A DNA stretch of 64,000 nt from the NCBI RefSeq assembly GCF_009901565.1, contig NZ_WXEW01000005.1:62001-126000 (forward strand). The letters run 5' to 3'. This stretch comes from Herbidospora solisilvae. GTDB taxonomy: Bacteria > Actinomycetota > Actinomycetes > Streptosporangiales > Streptosporangiaceae. The translations under genes and the position numbers were made by a program. The first letter of the stretch is position 1. Each line of letters begins with the position of its first letter. Below, piece by piece: positions 15,938-24,891 of this stretch. The notes below the pieces were generated by a model, which saw only the letters and a list, made by a program, of their open reading frames with translations, made no database searches and was not told the DNA's origin.

Positions 15938-16270
15938 GTGAACCCAGAAGTCAACCTGCAGCAGTTGCTGGAGCAGGCTCAGCTGATGCAGCAGCAGCTC
16001 GTCTCGGCGCAGCAGGAGCTCAACGACGCCGAGGTTCAGGGGAGCGCGGGCGGGGGCCTGGTTGTGGCGACCGTCAACGGCAGTGGCGAGCTGCTCGAAC
16101 TGAAGATCAGCCCGAAGGTCATCGACTCGGGTGACGCCGCCGAGACGGCCGAGACCGTCGCCGATCTGGTCATCGCGGCCGTCCGCGACGCCGTCCGGGC
16201 CGCCGGCGAGCTCCAGCAGGAGAAGCTCGGCCCGCTGTCGCAAGGCCTCGGCCAGCTCCCAGGTTTCTGA
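15938..16270 (+). CDS. ybaB: YbaB/EbfC-family nucleoid-associated protein
   Basis: A 110-aa DNA-binding dimer of the YbaB family. A long N-terminal coiled coil rich in glutamine ([22 protein letters not shown]) is followed by the beta core ([25 protein letters not shown]) and a C-terminal helix ([15 protein letters not shown]). It starts with GTG at 15938 with GAGGAG at 15923-15928. It lies 2 bp before recR; the ybaB-recR pairing is nearly universal and follows dnaX in many bacteria. The C-terminal [11 protein letters not shown] tail is actinobacterial. Confidence 0.94.
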   Translation: MNPEVNLQQLLEQAQLMQQQLVSAQQELNDAEVQGSAGGGLVVATVNGSGELLELKISPKVIDSGDAAETAETVADLVIAAVRDAVRAAGELQQEKLGPLSQGLGQLPGF

Positions 16271-16272
16271 AT

Positions 16273-16872
16273 ATGTACGAAGGCGTCGTCCAGAACCTGA
16301 TCGACGAGCTGGGCCTGCTGCCCGGCGTCGGTCCCAAGAGCGCGCAGCGCATCGCTTTCCACCTGCTGTCGGCCGACCCTGCCGACGTGAAACGGCTGGC
16401 CCATGCCCTTCTCGAGGTCAAGGAGAAGGTGCGGTTCTGCCGCGTGTGCGGCAACGTGGCCTCCGAGGAGGAATGCCGGATCTGCCGCGACCAGCGTCGC
16501 GACCCCCACGTCATCTGCGTGGTCGAAGAGTCGAAAGACGTCGTGGCGATCGAGAAGACGCGCGAGTTCCGGGGGCGCTACCACGTGCTGGGGGGCGCGA
16601 TCAGTCCCATCGACGGGGTCGGACCCGACGATCTCCGGGTGCGCGAGCTGATGGCCCGGCTCGCCGACGGCGAGGTGACCGAGCTCATCCTCGCCACCGA
16701 TCCGAACCTCGAGGGCGAGGCCACGGCCACCTATCTGGCCCGGCTCGTCAAACCGATGGGTTTAAAGGTCACTCGGCTGGCCAGCGGTCTGCCCGTCGGC
16801 GGCGATTTGGAGTACGCCGACGAGGTCACGTTGGGCCGCGCTTTCGAAGGACGGAGACTGCTGGATGTTTGA
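16273..16872 (+). CDS. recR: Recombination mediator RecR
   Basis: 199 aa, the family's normal length. The N-terminal helix-hairpin-helix ([17 protein letters not shown]) binds DNA; the zinc finger has C56, C59, C68 and C71 ([16 protein letters not shown]). The TOPRIM domain ([17 protein letters not shown] ... [19 protein letters not shown]) follows, with the late [15 protein letters not shown] motif. RecR acts with RecO/RecF to load RecA at gaps. It is cotranscribed with ybaB upstream and overlaps the DUF5063 gene downstream by 8 bp. Confidence 0.97.
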   Translation: MYEGVVQNLIDELGLLPGVGPKSAQRIAFHLLSADPADVKRLAHALLEVKEKVRFCRVCGNVASEEECRICRDQRRDPHVICVVEESKDVVAIEKTREFRGRYHVLGGAISPIDGVGPDDLRVRELMARLADGEVTELILATDPNLEGEATATYLARLVKPMGLKVTRLASGLPVGGDLEYADEVTLGRAFEGRRLLDV

Positions 16873-17398
16873 CGACGAGTGGAAGGACCTGGCCGACCGG
16901 GTCGCCGGGCACGCCCAGAACTACCTCGACGGCCTGACCCGGCTGGCGGGCGGCGAGGGTGGCAACGCCATCCTGCCGCTGCTGCTCGTGGAGGTCGCCC
17001 AGGTCAGCCTGGCCGGTTCCCAGCTCGCCGCCGTGCACGACGTGATCCTGCAGGGCAACGTCGAGCCGGCCCTCAGCGAAGATCCCGACATCGACCCGCT
17101 GCGGGTGGCGCTGGCGGCCCGGCTGGGCCCGGTCGACGACTACGCCGAGGTGTTCGACCCCTACAAGGACACCTCGGTGACCCCCTACCGGCTGTCCGAC
17201 GACCTGACGGCGGTGGCGGCCGACCTGATCCACGGGCTGCGCCACTACAAGGCCGGCCGGCCCCTTGAGGCGATCTGGTGGTGGCAGTACTCCTACTTCA
17301 ACACCTGGGGCAACCACGCCGGAGCGGCTCTGCGGGCCCTGCAGGCGCTGGTGGCCCACACGCGGCTCGACGTGGCCGAAGAGGTCACTGTGGTCTGA
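16865..17398 (+). CDS. DUF5063-family protein
   Basis: A 177-aa acidic, mostly helical protein that conservatively follows recR in actinomycetes. Diagnostic stretch: [31 protein letters not shown] and the aromatic-rich end [27 protein letters not shown]. It overlaps recR by 8 bp, so translation is probably coupled. No catalytic motif is seen; the function of the family is unknown to me. The link with RecR is positional only. Confidence 0.85.
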   Translation: MFDDEWKDLADRVAGHAQNYLDGLTRLAGGEGGNAILPLLLVEVAQVSLAGSQLAAVHDVILQGNVEPALSEDPDIDPLRVALAARLGPVDDYAEVFDPYKDTSVTPYRLSDDLTAVAADLIHGLRHYKAGRPLEAIWWWQYSYFNTWGNHAGAALRALQALVAHTRLDVAEEVTVV

Positions 17399-17425
17399 GG
17401 GTGTCCACATGCTGGGCTAACTCAG

Positions 17426-17453
17426 TTGGCCCTCAGAGGCCCGCAGTTAGACT
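17426..17453 (+). promoter_or_regulatory. Candidate promoter of lysC-asd
   Basis: TTGGCC (17426-17431), 16-bp spacer, TAGACT (17448-17453), about 37 bp before the lysC GTG. Imperfect arms CTAACT (17417-17422) and AGTTAG (17445-17450) overlap it. No leader peptide or riboswitch was recognised in the 91-bp gap. Confidence 0.35.
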
Positions 17454-17489
17454 GTGAGCTCCACGTCCTGATTCGTTCGGAGAGATCCA

Positions 17490-18760
<1,271 letters not shown>

Positions 18761-18764
<4 letters not shown>

Positions 18765-19834
18765 GCACCAAGCCCACCCTCGCCCTCGTCGGTGCGACCG
18801 GTGCCGTCGGCACCGTCATGCGCGAGATCATCTCCGGACGGGAGGACATTTACGGCGAGATCCGTCTCGTCGCCTCGGCCCGTTCGGCCGGCAAGGTCCT
18901 GCAGGTTCGCGGCGAAGACGTCGTCGTCCAGGCGCTGGCCCCCGAGGTGTTCGACGGCGTCGACATCGCGATCTTCGACGTGCCCGACGAGGTGTCGGCC
19001 ACCTGGGTGCCGATCGCGGCCGAGCGCGGCGCGACCGTCATCGACAAGTCGGGCACCTTCCGGATGAACCCCCAGGTTCCGCTGGTGGTCCCCGAGGTCA
19101 ACCCGGGCGACGCCGCCAACCGCCCGCTGGGCATCGTCTCGACCCCCAACTGCACCACCCTGTCGATGATGGCCGCCATGGGCGCCCTCCACGAGGAGTT
19201 CGGGCTCAAGGAGCTCGTCGTGGCGTCCTACCAGGCCGTCTCGGGCGCGGGGGTCGCCGGTTCGGCTCGTCTGTACGACGAGGTCGAGGCCCTGGCCGGT
19301 GACCGCACCGTCGGCACCACCGCCGGTGACGTGCGCAAGGTCCTGCAGAACAAGCTCGGCGACGGCGACGACACGTTCCCGGCGCCGGTCGCGTTCAACG
19401 TCGTGCCGTGGGCGGGCTCGCTCAAGGAAGACGGCTGGGCGTCCGAGGAGCTGAAGCTGCGCAACGAGTCGCGCAAGATCCTCGGCATCCCGACGCTGAA
19501 GGTCTCCGCCACCTGCGTACGCGTCCCCGTGATCACCACCCACTCGCTCGCGGTCCACGCGACCTTCGAGCGCGAGATCACCGTGGCCGACGCCCACCGC
19601 GTGCTGGAGGCGGCGCCGACCGTCGTGCTGGTCGACGACCCGGCCAACGGCGTCTACCCCATGCCGATCGACGTCGTGGGCACCGACCCGACCTACGTCG
19701 GCCGGGTGCGGCAGGCCCTCGACTTCCCCAACACGCTCGACCTGTTCGTGTGTGGCGACAACCTGCGCAAGGGCGCGGCCCTGAACGCGGCCGAGATCGC
19801 CGAGCTGATCGTCGCCACCGAATACACCGCCTAG
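18761..19834 (+). CDS. asd: Aspartate-semialdehyde dehydrogenase
   Basis: Reduces aspartyl-phosphate to aspartate semialdehyde with NADPH, the step after LysC. 357 aa. The N-terminal nucleotide-binding loop is [12 protein letters not shown]; catalytic C131 lies in [10 protein letters not shown]; the substrate-binding stretch is [10 protein letters not shown], and a late [10 protein letters not shown](L)AVHATFE holds the acid/base His. The ATG overlaps the lysC stop (ATGA), giving translational coupling. The stop overlaps the convergent secreted-protein gene by 4 bp. This is the standard actinobacterial lysC-asd operon. Confidence 0.97.
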
Positions 19835-20430
19835 CGGAACAGGATGTCCCAGTGGTCGCTCTCCCGGGCGAACAGGTCCTGCTCGGGAGAGATGTAGAGC
19901 TGGGAGCCGTCACCGCGCTTGCCGTGCGGTTCGAGCCTGCGGGTGATGTAGCGGTCGAGGCAACGGTTGGGAGCCAGGTCGATCTTCCAGCCGTTGCCGT
20001 GGCTGTAGGTGCCCACGGCGTGCCCGGTCTCAGTGCCGCCGGTCACGATCAGCCGGCAGCCCGACATGCGCTTCAGCTCGATCGTCTTCAGCAGGGTGCC
20101 GAGCCTGACGGTGTGCAGCGACGTACAGGTCGGGCGGTGCTTGTCGACGCAGTTGCCGGTGGAGCGCCAGCCGAGGCCCGCCTTCCGTATTCGGTTCATC
20201 GCGTAGTTGTGGTGGAGGCGGGTGTTCATCGCTCGACGCCACGTCCAGTAACGGACTTTCAGCCTTCCGGTACGGAACGCGGTGCGCACCCCCTGCGGCG
20301 CCTCGACGGGGCGGAAGGTCAACTGCGGTCTGACGCGTTGGGTGTCGGCATCGGCCTTGGGGCCGGGGAGCGTGACCAAGGCGAGAACGGTCAACCCGGC
20401 GACACTCCAGCCGGTCGTGCGTTGGGTCAT
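19831..20430 (-). CDS. Secreted LAS-type (M15-like) metallopeptidase-like protein
   Basis: A 199-aa protein with signal peptide ([28 protein letters not shown]). The C-terminal part has H-x6-D (HGNGWKID) about 40-50 residues before E-x-x-H (ESDHWDI). This pair is the zinc-ligand arrangement of the LAS fold (VanX/VanY/M15 peptidases), with a THxx-like GTYSHG before it. Two cysteine pairs ([12 protein letters not shown]...RC) may form disulfides. The assignment rests on these motifs only; the rest is basic and unlike textbook M15 sequences. ATG 20430 is preceded by GGGGGAAGTAGA. Substrate, perhaps peptidoglycan peptide, is inference. Confidence 0.65.
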   Translation of the reverse strand: MTQRTTGWSVAGLTVLALVTLPGPKADADTQRVRPQLTFRPVEAPQGVRTAFRTGRLKVRYWTWRRAMNTRLHHNYAMNRIRKAGLGWRSTGNCVDKHRPTCTSLHTVRLGTLLKTIELKRMSGCRLIVTGGTETGHAVGTYSHGNGWKIDLAPNRCLDRYITRRLEPHGKRGDGSQLYISPEQDLFARESDHWDILFR

Positions 20431-20589
20431 TCTACTTCCCCCATTACTCTCCGTAGCGCGGTGGGGGAGCTTGATCAATGGCTTAACTCCCACGCCTGGG
20501 GGTGAGCCACCCTCGGAGAGGCCGAGTATTTGGGGTAACTCGGCCATCATCTGGTGGGTTCATGACCTGACGGGGGCTGGAGACGTACA

Positions 20590-21246
20590 GTGACCGATGT
20601 GCCCAGGTCGAGCAGGGATCTCATCGTGGAGACCGCACTGCGGCTTTTCCGCGAGCGCGGGTACGACGCCACGACAATGCGCGCGATCGCCGCTGAGGCG
20701 GGGGTCTCCGTCGGCAGCGCCTATTACTATTTCGCGTCCAAAGAGCAGCTGATCCAGGCCTATTACGACCAGGCCCAGTCGGCGCACGAGGCGGCCAGCC
20801 GGGAAATCCTGGCCAGGGAAAGGGCGTTCGCGCCCCGGCTGCACGGCGTGCTCAGCGCGTGGGTACGGGTTTCCGAGCCCTACCACGCGTTCGCGGTGAA
20901 ATTCTTCAAGCACGCGGCCGAGCCTGACAATCCGCTGAGCCCGTTCAGCGCGGAATCGGCTCCAGCGCGCGATTCCTCGGTGGCGCTCTATCGCGAGGTG
21001 GTCGAGGGCTGCGCCGACCGAATGGACTCAGAATTGCGCGCCGAACTGCCCGAACTCCTGTGGTTGTTGTCGATGGGAGTGGTGCTTTTCTGGGTGCACG
21101 ACACCTCGCCCGGATGTGCACGCACCTACCGGCTCATCGACCGGAGCGTGCCCTTGGTCGATCGTTTGGTCGCGCTTTCCTACCTGCCGGGTTTGCGTGG
21201 TGTGACACGAGATTTCATCGAGGTGGTCCGCGAATTGCGGGAATGA
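20590..21246 (+). CDS. TetR-family transcriptional regulator
   Basis: 218 aa from GTG 20590. The N-terminal TetR helix-turn-helix (10-56) has ALRLFRERGYDATTMRAIAAEAGVSVGSAYYYFASKEQLI. The C-terminal helical ligand domain includes FAVKFFKHAAEPDNPLSPFS, a pattern I associate with regulators of the TetR_C_33-like group. It is divergent from the secreted peptidase-like gene and followed after 19 bp by a DUF4239 membrane protein gene, probably its cotranscribed target. Ligand unknown. Confidence 0.88.
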   Translation: MTDVPRSSRDLIVETALRLFRERGYDATTMRAIAAEAGVSVGSAYYYFASKEQLIQAYYDQAQSAHEAASREILARERAFAPRLHGVLSAWVRVSEPYHAFAVKFFKHAAEPDNPLSPFSAESAPARDSSVALYREVVEGCADRMDSELRAELPELLWLLSMGVVLFWVHDTSPGCARTYRLIDRSVPLVDRLVALSYLPGLRGVTRDFIEVVRELRE

Positions 21247-21265
21247 TCTGATTACTCTCAGTCAC

Positions 21266-22030
21266 ATGGTCTGGGTCTTCGGGTTTGTGGCGATTGTCGT
21301 GGTGGCCCTGTTCGCCGTGCTGACGTGGTTGCGGCGCAGCGGACGGTCCGACGAGGAGGGCGGCGCCGGTCCGATCGACTTCGCGGTGAACCTGGCTCTT
21401 GCGGTGTTCCTCGTGGTCGTGGCCTATGCCGTGGTGTTGTGCCGCGACGCCATCTCGGCCTCCGACGCCGACGTGAGGGCGGAGTCGGAGAGCCTGGTGG
21501 AGCTCTACTGGGCGGTGGCCCCGTTGCCGCAGTCCGCTGAGGTGCGGGACCTGGTGCGGGCGTACACGACCCATACCGTCGAACTCGACTGGCCGCGCAT
21601 GCGGGAAGAGTCCCTCGACCCGCGGACCGGGGTGACGCTCGACTCGCTGCGGACGGCGATGCTCAAACTGCCCGCGACCGATTCCGAACTGCGCGCGGAG
21701 GCCCTGGCGCGGGCGGCCGAGGTGTCGCACGCGCGGACGGTCCGGGCGGACAACGCGACGTCCGGACTGGAGTCGGTCTTCATGGTGTCGATGGTGGTGT
21801 CCGGGCTGCTGGTGATCGCCCTGCCGTGGGCCCTGCGCCGCCGGCCGACGGTGCCGTCGGTGATCGCCGACGTGGTGCGGGTTGCGACGGTGGTGACCGG
21901 GATCGTGGTGATTCATCTGATTTCGCACCCTTATGGGGTGGAGGGCGCGGTGGATCCTGGGCCTCTGAAGGAGGCCCAGGTCCGTTTCGACGAGATCGAC
22001 CGCTTGCTGCCTAACGGCGGCGCCGCCTGA
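21266..22030 (+). CDS. DUF4239 (bestrophin-like) membrane protein
   Basis: 254 aa with four hydrophobic segments: two near the N-terminus (2-20, 38-60) and two near the C-terminus (170-190, 200-222). A cytoplasmic helical middle carries the family's ESLVELYWAVAPLPQSAEVRDLVRAYTTHTVELDW region. The late HLISHPYGVEGAVDPGPLKEA loop is characteristic of DUF4239. Start ATG 21266. It is probably cotranscribed with the TetR gene. Its last 20 bp overlap the end of the convergent repeat-protein gene. Transport function is not established for the family. Confidence 0.8.
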   Translation: MVWVFGFVAIVVVALFAVLTWLRRSGRSDEEGGAGPIDFAVNLALAVFLVVVAYAVVLCRDAISASDADVRAESESLVELYWAVAPLPQSAEVRDLVRAYTTHTVELDWPRMREESLDPRTGVTLDSLRTAMLKLPATDSELRAEALARAAEVSHARTVRADNATSGLESVFMVSMVVSGLLVIALPWALRRRPTVPSVIADVVRVATVVTGIVVIHLISHPYGVEGAVDPGPLKEAQVRFDEIDRLLPNGGAA

Positions 22031-23207
22031 GCACCGCTCCGGCCGCGACGGCGATCACGGCCGTGAAGAGCACGACCACGACGGCCTGCCGATCGGTCGG
22101 GCGATGCGCGGTGGCCGCCTGAGCCATCCGCTTCCGCGCCCGCGCGATCGCACTGTCGGCCAGGGGGAGCGGGTTGATTTGCACTGGGGCGGGGGCTGGT
22201 GGTCCTTGGGCGGGGGGAACGGCCGGGGCGGCGGGCCCCTCGGCGGGGGCGGCTGCGGGAGCGGCATCGGGTTCGGCCGCCGGATCGGTACCTGGTTCAG
22301 CGGCAGGGCCGGGCTGGGCAAGCGCGTTTGGATTGGTGGGCTGGCCGTGCGCAGGATTCGGCGCAGTGGCTTGGCCTTGGGGCGTTGGCGTCTGTGCTGG
22401 CGGCAGCATGGTGGATGGTTTATCCACAGCCGGTCTGTCCACAGCGGAGTTATCCACAGCTGACACAGCTGTTGCGTGCTTATCCACAGGCCGTGCGCCT
22501 GGAGCGGGCGATTTCGCGGTCGAATTGTTCGCCGTAGGACGGTATGAGGCACTTCGATCCACAGGCGGAGTAATTGCAGCGGCCCCCTCCGCAGGGGTCC
22601 TATCCACAACGGCCGAACCCACAGTGGTCGTATCCCCGGCATCTCTGTCCACAGGGTGCCTGTTCACAGGGGTGGGATCCACAGCCGGCCTGTTCATGGC
22701 GGGCCTGTCCACACTCGGGATATTCACAGCTCCGGTTTCCCCAGCGCCGGTTTCTTCGAGGTGGGTTTTCCCCGGGCTCAGTTTCCCAGCGTGGTTTTCC
22801 ACAGCCTTTGTGTCCACAAGCTGCGCCAAGAGGGTGGTCACCGGGATTCGGATGGTTGGCATCTTCGTCGGCGGGACGTCGATGGCAAGCGTCACTAGTG
22901 CCCGGGGAAGAGGGGCGGCGGGGATGTACACAAGCGTCTTCACCGGCACCTGGACCAGAGCGACCGGTCTGATCAGCACGGGAATCGTGACGGGGACCGC
23001 CAGGAACGCGGTCGTCGGGGTGCGGGCCACGGGAAGCGGACTCCACGCCGGCTCGGCGGATGGCGACGGCTGGGCCGGGGGCAGAAAACGGGCCAGAACG
23101 GCTCGGGGCAGCCGGATGGTTTCGCTTCGTTCGCAGGTCACCTCTGCCAAAGGCCCACGTACTTCCGCGTGACAGGTCGTTCTCACTTCCACCGGGATAT
23201 CTGCCAT
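22011..23207 (-). CDS. Tail-anchored Pro/Ala-rich protein with degenerate pentapeptide repeats
   Basis: 398 aa; family not recognised. Residues 1-130 form an unusual N-terminal part with two cysteines (TTCHAEV, VTCERSE) and Val/Pro/Thr-rich strands. About residues 130-265 are a degenerate 5-residue repeat, consensus V-D-R-P-A (for example VDRPA-MNRPA-VDPTP-VNRHP). A Pro/Ala/Gln linker follows, then a single C-terminal helix (QAVVVVLFTAVIAVAAGAVL) and RRRRR. There is no signal peptide, so a tail-anchored topology is suggested. Codon third positions in the repeat are strikingly AT-rich for this genome (GAT, AAA, AAC). The same DNA carries the DnaA-box-like array at 22420-22818. The opposite strand is also open but would need TTA codons, which are avoided in such genomes, so this strand is preferred. 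Confidence 0.6.
   Translation of the reverse strand: MADIPVEVRTTCHAEVRGPLAEVTCERSETIRLPRAVLARFLPPAQPSPSAEPAWSPLPVARTPTTAFLAVPVTIPVLIRPVALVQVPVKTLVYIPAAPLPRALVTLAIDVPPTKMPTIRIPVTTLLAQLVDTKAVENHAGKLSPGKTHLEETGAGETGAVNIPSVDRPAMNRPAVDPTPVNRHPVDRDAGDTTTVGSAVVDRTPAEGAAAITPPVDRSASYRPTANNSTAKSPAPGARPVDKHATAVSAVDNSAVDRPAVDKPSTMLPPAQTPTPQGQATAPNPAHGQPTNPNALAQPGPAAEPGTDPAAEPDAAPAAAPAEGPAAPAVPPAQGPPAPAPVQINPLPLADSAIARARKRMAQAATAHRPTDRQAVVVVLFTAVIAVAAGAVLRRRRR
22420..22818 (+). repeat. Array of DnaA-box-like 9-mers with 15-bp periodicity
   Basis: Plus-strand 9-mers: TTATCCACA at 22420, 22450 and 22480 (perfect E. coli consensus); CTGTCCACA at 22435, 22645 and 22705; CTATCCACA 22600; CGATCCACA 22555; GGATCCACA 22675; TTTTCCACA 22795; GTGTCCACA 22810; weaker CTGTTCACA 22660 and ATATTCACA 22720. 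All have the same orientation and every start is a multiple of 15 bp from the first. The array lies inside the repeat-protein gene, where each box encodes the V-D-x of a pentapeptide. Confidence 0.75.
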
Positions 23208-23245
23208 TTCTTCGTTCTAGCAGCTCAGAGGCCATTTACCTGACG

Positions 23246-23265
23246 TACCGAACGGTTGGTATGCT
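23246..23265 (+). promoter_or_regulatory. TetR-type operator overlapping promoter of F420-type oxidoreductase
   Basis: TACCGAACGGTTGGTA (23246-23261) is an imperfect 16-bp palindrome (6 of 8 paired positions). It overlaps a TATGCT -10 box (23260-23265), about 33 bp before the GTG at 23298. Placement in the promoter spacer suits a repressor. Confidence 0.4.
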
Positions 23266-23297
23266 CGTGCCCTCAACCGAAGAGCCGGGAGGGCACT

Positions 23298-24245
23298 GTG
23301 GCGCGCTGGGGAATCACCATCCCGTTCGCGGGGAGCGGTCTCGATCGGGAGCTGATCGCCGAACTGCCTTCTCTCGGTTACACCGACGCCTGGTCGGCCG
23401 AGGTCAACGGCAACGACGGGTTCACTCCGCTGGCTCTGGCCGCCGAGTGGGCGCCGGAGTTGCGGCTGGGCACGGCGATCGTCCCGGTCTCGACGCGGGG
23501 GCCCGGTCTGCTGGCCATGACGGCGGCTACCCTCGCCGAGCGGGCGCCCGGGCGGTTTCTGCTCGGTATCGGCGCGTCCTCCCCCGCGATCGTCGAGCGG
23601 TGGAACGCCGGGGAGTTCGTCAAGCCGTTCGCGCGTACGCGTGACACCCTGCGGTTCCTGCGCAGGGCGCTCGACGGGGAGAAGGTCACCGAGGCCTATG
23701 AGACCTTCTCCGTTCAGGGGTTCAAGCTGGAGCGGGCGCCGAAGACGCCGCCGAAGATCGTGCTGGCGGCGCTTCGGCCGCGCATGTTGCGGCTCGCCGC
23801 CGCCGAGGCCGATGGTGCGATCACGAACTGGTTGTCTCCGGGTGACGTACAGAAGGTTCGGGGCGAGATCCACGACGAGACCGAGCTGATCGCGCGGCTC
23901 TTCATCATCGTCAGCGAGGACGCCGACCGGGTCAGGGCCATCGGGCGGCGGATGATCGCCGGGTATCTCACGGTGCCGGTGTACGCGGCGTTCCACGACT
24001 GGCTGGGGCGGGGTGAGGTGCTGCGGCCGATGCACGAGGCGTGGGCGGCCGGTGATCGGGCGGCGGCGTTGAAGGCCATTCCCGACGAGGTGGTCGACGA
24101 CCTGATCATCCATGGCACGGCGGAGCAGTGCCGGGCGCGGGTGAACGAGTACGTTGAGAACGGCCTCACCACGCCCGTTCTGGCCCCGCTCGACCTCGGT
24201 GACCAGCCGATGGACCAAACGGTAAGAAATCTGGCCCCGCAGTAA
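23298..24245 (+). CDS. LLM-class F420-dependent oxidoreductase
   Basis: A 315-aa TIM-barrel luciferase-like monooxygenase/oxidoreductase. Family marks: WGITIPFAGSG start, GYTDAWSAEVNGNDGFTPLALAA, LGTAIVPVSTRGPGLLAMTAATLAE, and RFLLGIGASSPAIVERWNG-like motif typical of the F420-binding subgroup. A C-terminal THMPT-like HGTAEQCRARVNEYVENGL closes it. F420 rather than FMN use is inferred from subgroup resemblance. GTG 23298 has GGGAGGG at 23287; the open frame upstream contains the promoter. Substrate unknown; a TetR-type palindrome in the promoter suggests lipid-like ligand control, but this is speculative. Confidence 0.87.
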   Translation: MARWGITIPFAGSGLDRELIAELPSLGYTDAWSAEVNGNDGFTPLALAAEWAPELRLGTAIVPVSTRGPGLLAMTAATLAERAPGRFLLGIGASSPAIVERWNAGEFVKPFARTRDTLRFLRRALDGEKVTEAYETFSVQGFKLERAPKTPPKIVLAALRPRMLRLAAAEADGAITNWLSPGDVQKVRGEIHDETELIARLFIIVSEDADRVRAIGRRMIAGYLTVPVYAAFHDWLGRGEVLRPMHEAWAAGDRAAALKAIPDEVVDDLIIHGTAEQCRARVNEYVENGLTTPVLAPLDLGDQPMDQTVRNLAPQ

Positions 24246-24305
24246 CGGAACCAACGCCGCAAAGTCCTCCGTTATCGGGGCAAATGGCCGGGCAGGGAGG
24301 CACTC

Positions 24306-24674
24306 ATGGTCAAGGCACGACGGGCGGCGCAGGCGTACAAGGCCTACCAGGACATCTCCAGGCCCGGCAGCCCCGGGCTGGGCGCCCGCATCCGCGCCCT
24401 GCCCCGCATGCTGGCCGGCGCGTTGCGCGGCGACTACCGCGAACTCGGCAAGGGCAAGCTGGCCCTGATGGGCGCGGCGATCCTCTACATCGTGAGCCCG
24501 GTCGACGTCGTCCCGGAGGCGCTGTTCCTGGCGCTGGGCGTGGTCGACGACTTCGGTGTGTTCCTGTGGCTGGCGACGTCACTGCTCGGCGAAAGCGGGC
24601 GCTACGTGGACTGGGAGCGCCGGAACCTGGCCCTGTCCCCTGAACCGGGAGCCGACCGCCGCCCCTTGGCCTAG
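24306..24674 (+). CDS. YkvA/DUF1232-family membrane protein
   Basis: A 122-aa protein. The DUF1232 core is GKGKLALMGAAILYIVSPVDVVPEALFLALGVVDDFGVFLWL, a hairpin of two short hydrophobic helices around the S-P-V-D-x-x-P motif; flanks are basic and helical. It follows the oxidoreductase gene after 60 bp and is followed by the 115-bp repeat element copy A. Proteins of this family are membrane-associated with no established function. Confidence 0.85.
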   Translation: MVKARRAAQAYKAYQDISRPGSPGLGARIRALPRMLAGALRGDYRELGKGKLALMGAAILYIVSPVDVVPEALFLALGVVDDFGVFLWLATSLLGESGRYVDWERRNLALSPEPGADRRPLA

Positions 24675-24750
24675 AGAAGTCCCTGCTCGGCACGGCTGCA
24701 GTCGGCCGCCTTGGGCTCTCCGGCGTCTTAGGCGTTGATGGCCTGACCAA

Positions 24751-24865
24751 GAGGCCGGCCAGTAGTGGCTTGGCCGCGTCCGGGACCTGGACTGAGGAGC
24801 GCAGGAGAGCGAAGCGAACCGGAGCGACGAGGGAAGGCCCGGACTGAAGGCGGCCAAGCCCGCCG
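24751..24865 (+). repeat. 115-bp palindromic-ended intergenic repeat, copy A
   Basis: Nearly identical (3 mismatches seen) to the inverse complement of 60598-60712. The core 24767-24860 has 11-bp terminal inverted repeats GGCTTGGCCGC / GCGGCCAAGCC, extended by GTCCGGG / CCCGGAC. It lies between convergent genes. No open reading frame of its own; MITE-like or REP-like by structure. Confidence 0.8.
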
Positions 24866-24891
24866 CGCCGGAGGCGCGGCCATCAAACAGG

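Noticed and set aside
17402-17450. Possible attenuator or lysine riboswitch before lysC
   Set aside because: The 91-bp leader is too short for a lysine riboswitch, and no lysine/threonine-rich leader peptide or terminator/antiterminator pair is visible.
22174-23172. Plus-strand open frame opposite the pentapeptide-repeat gene (L-S-T-A-G repeats)
   Set aside because: It needs several TTA leucine codons, which are rare in high-GC actinomycetes, and lacks the terminal membrane anchor and coherent start seen on the minus strand. Not fully excluded.
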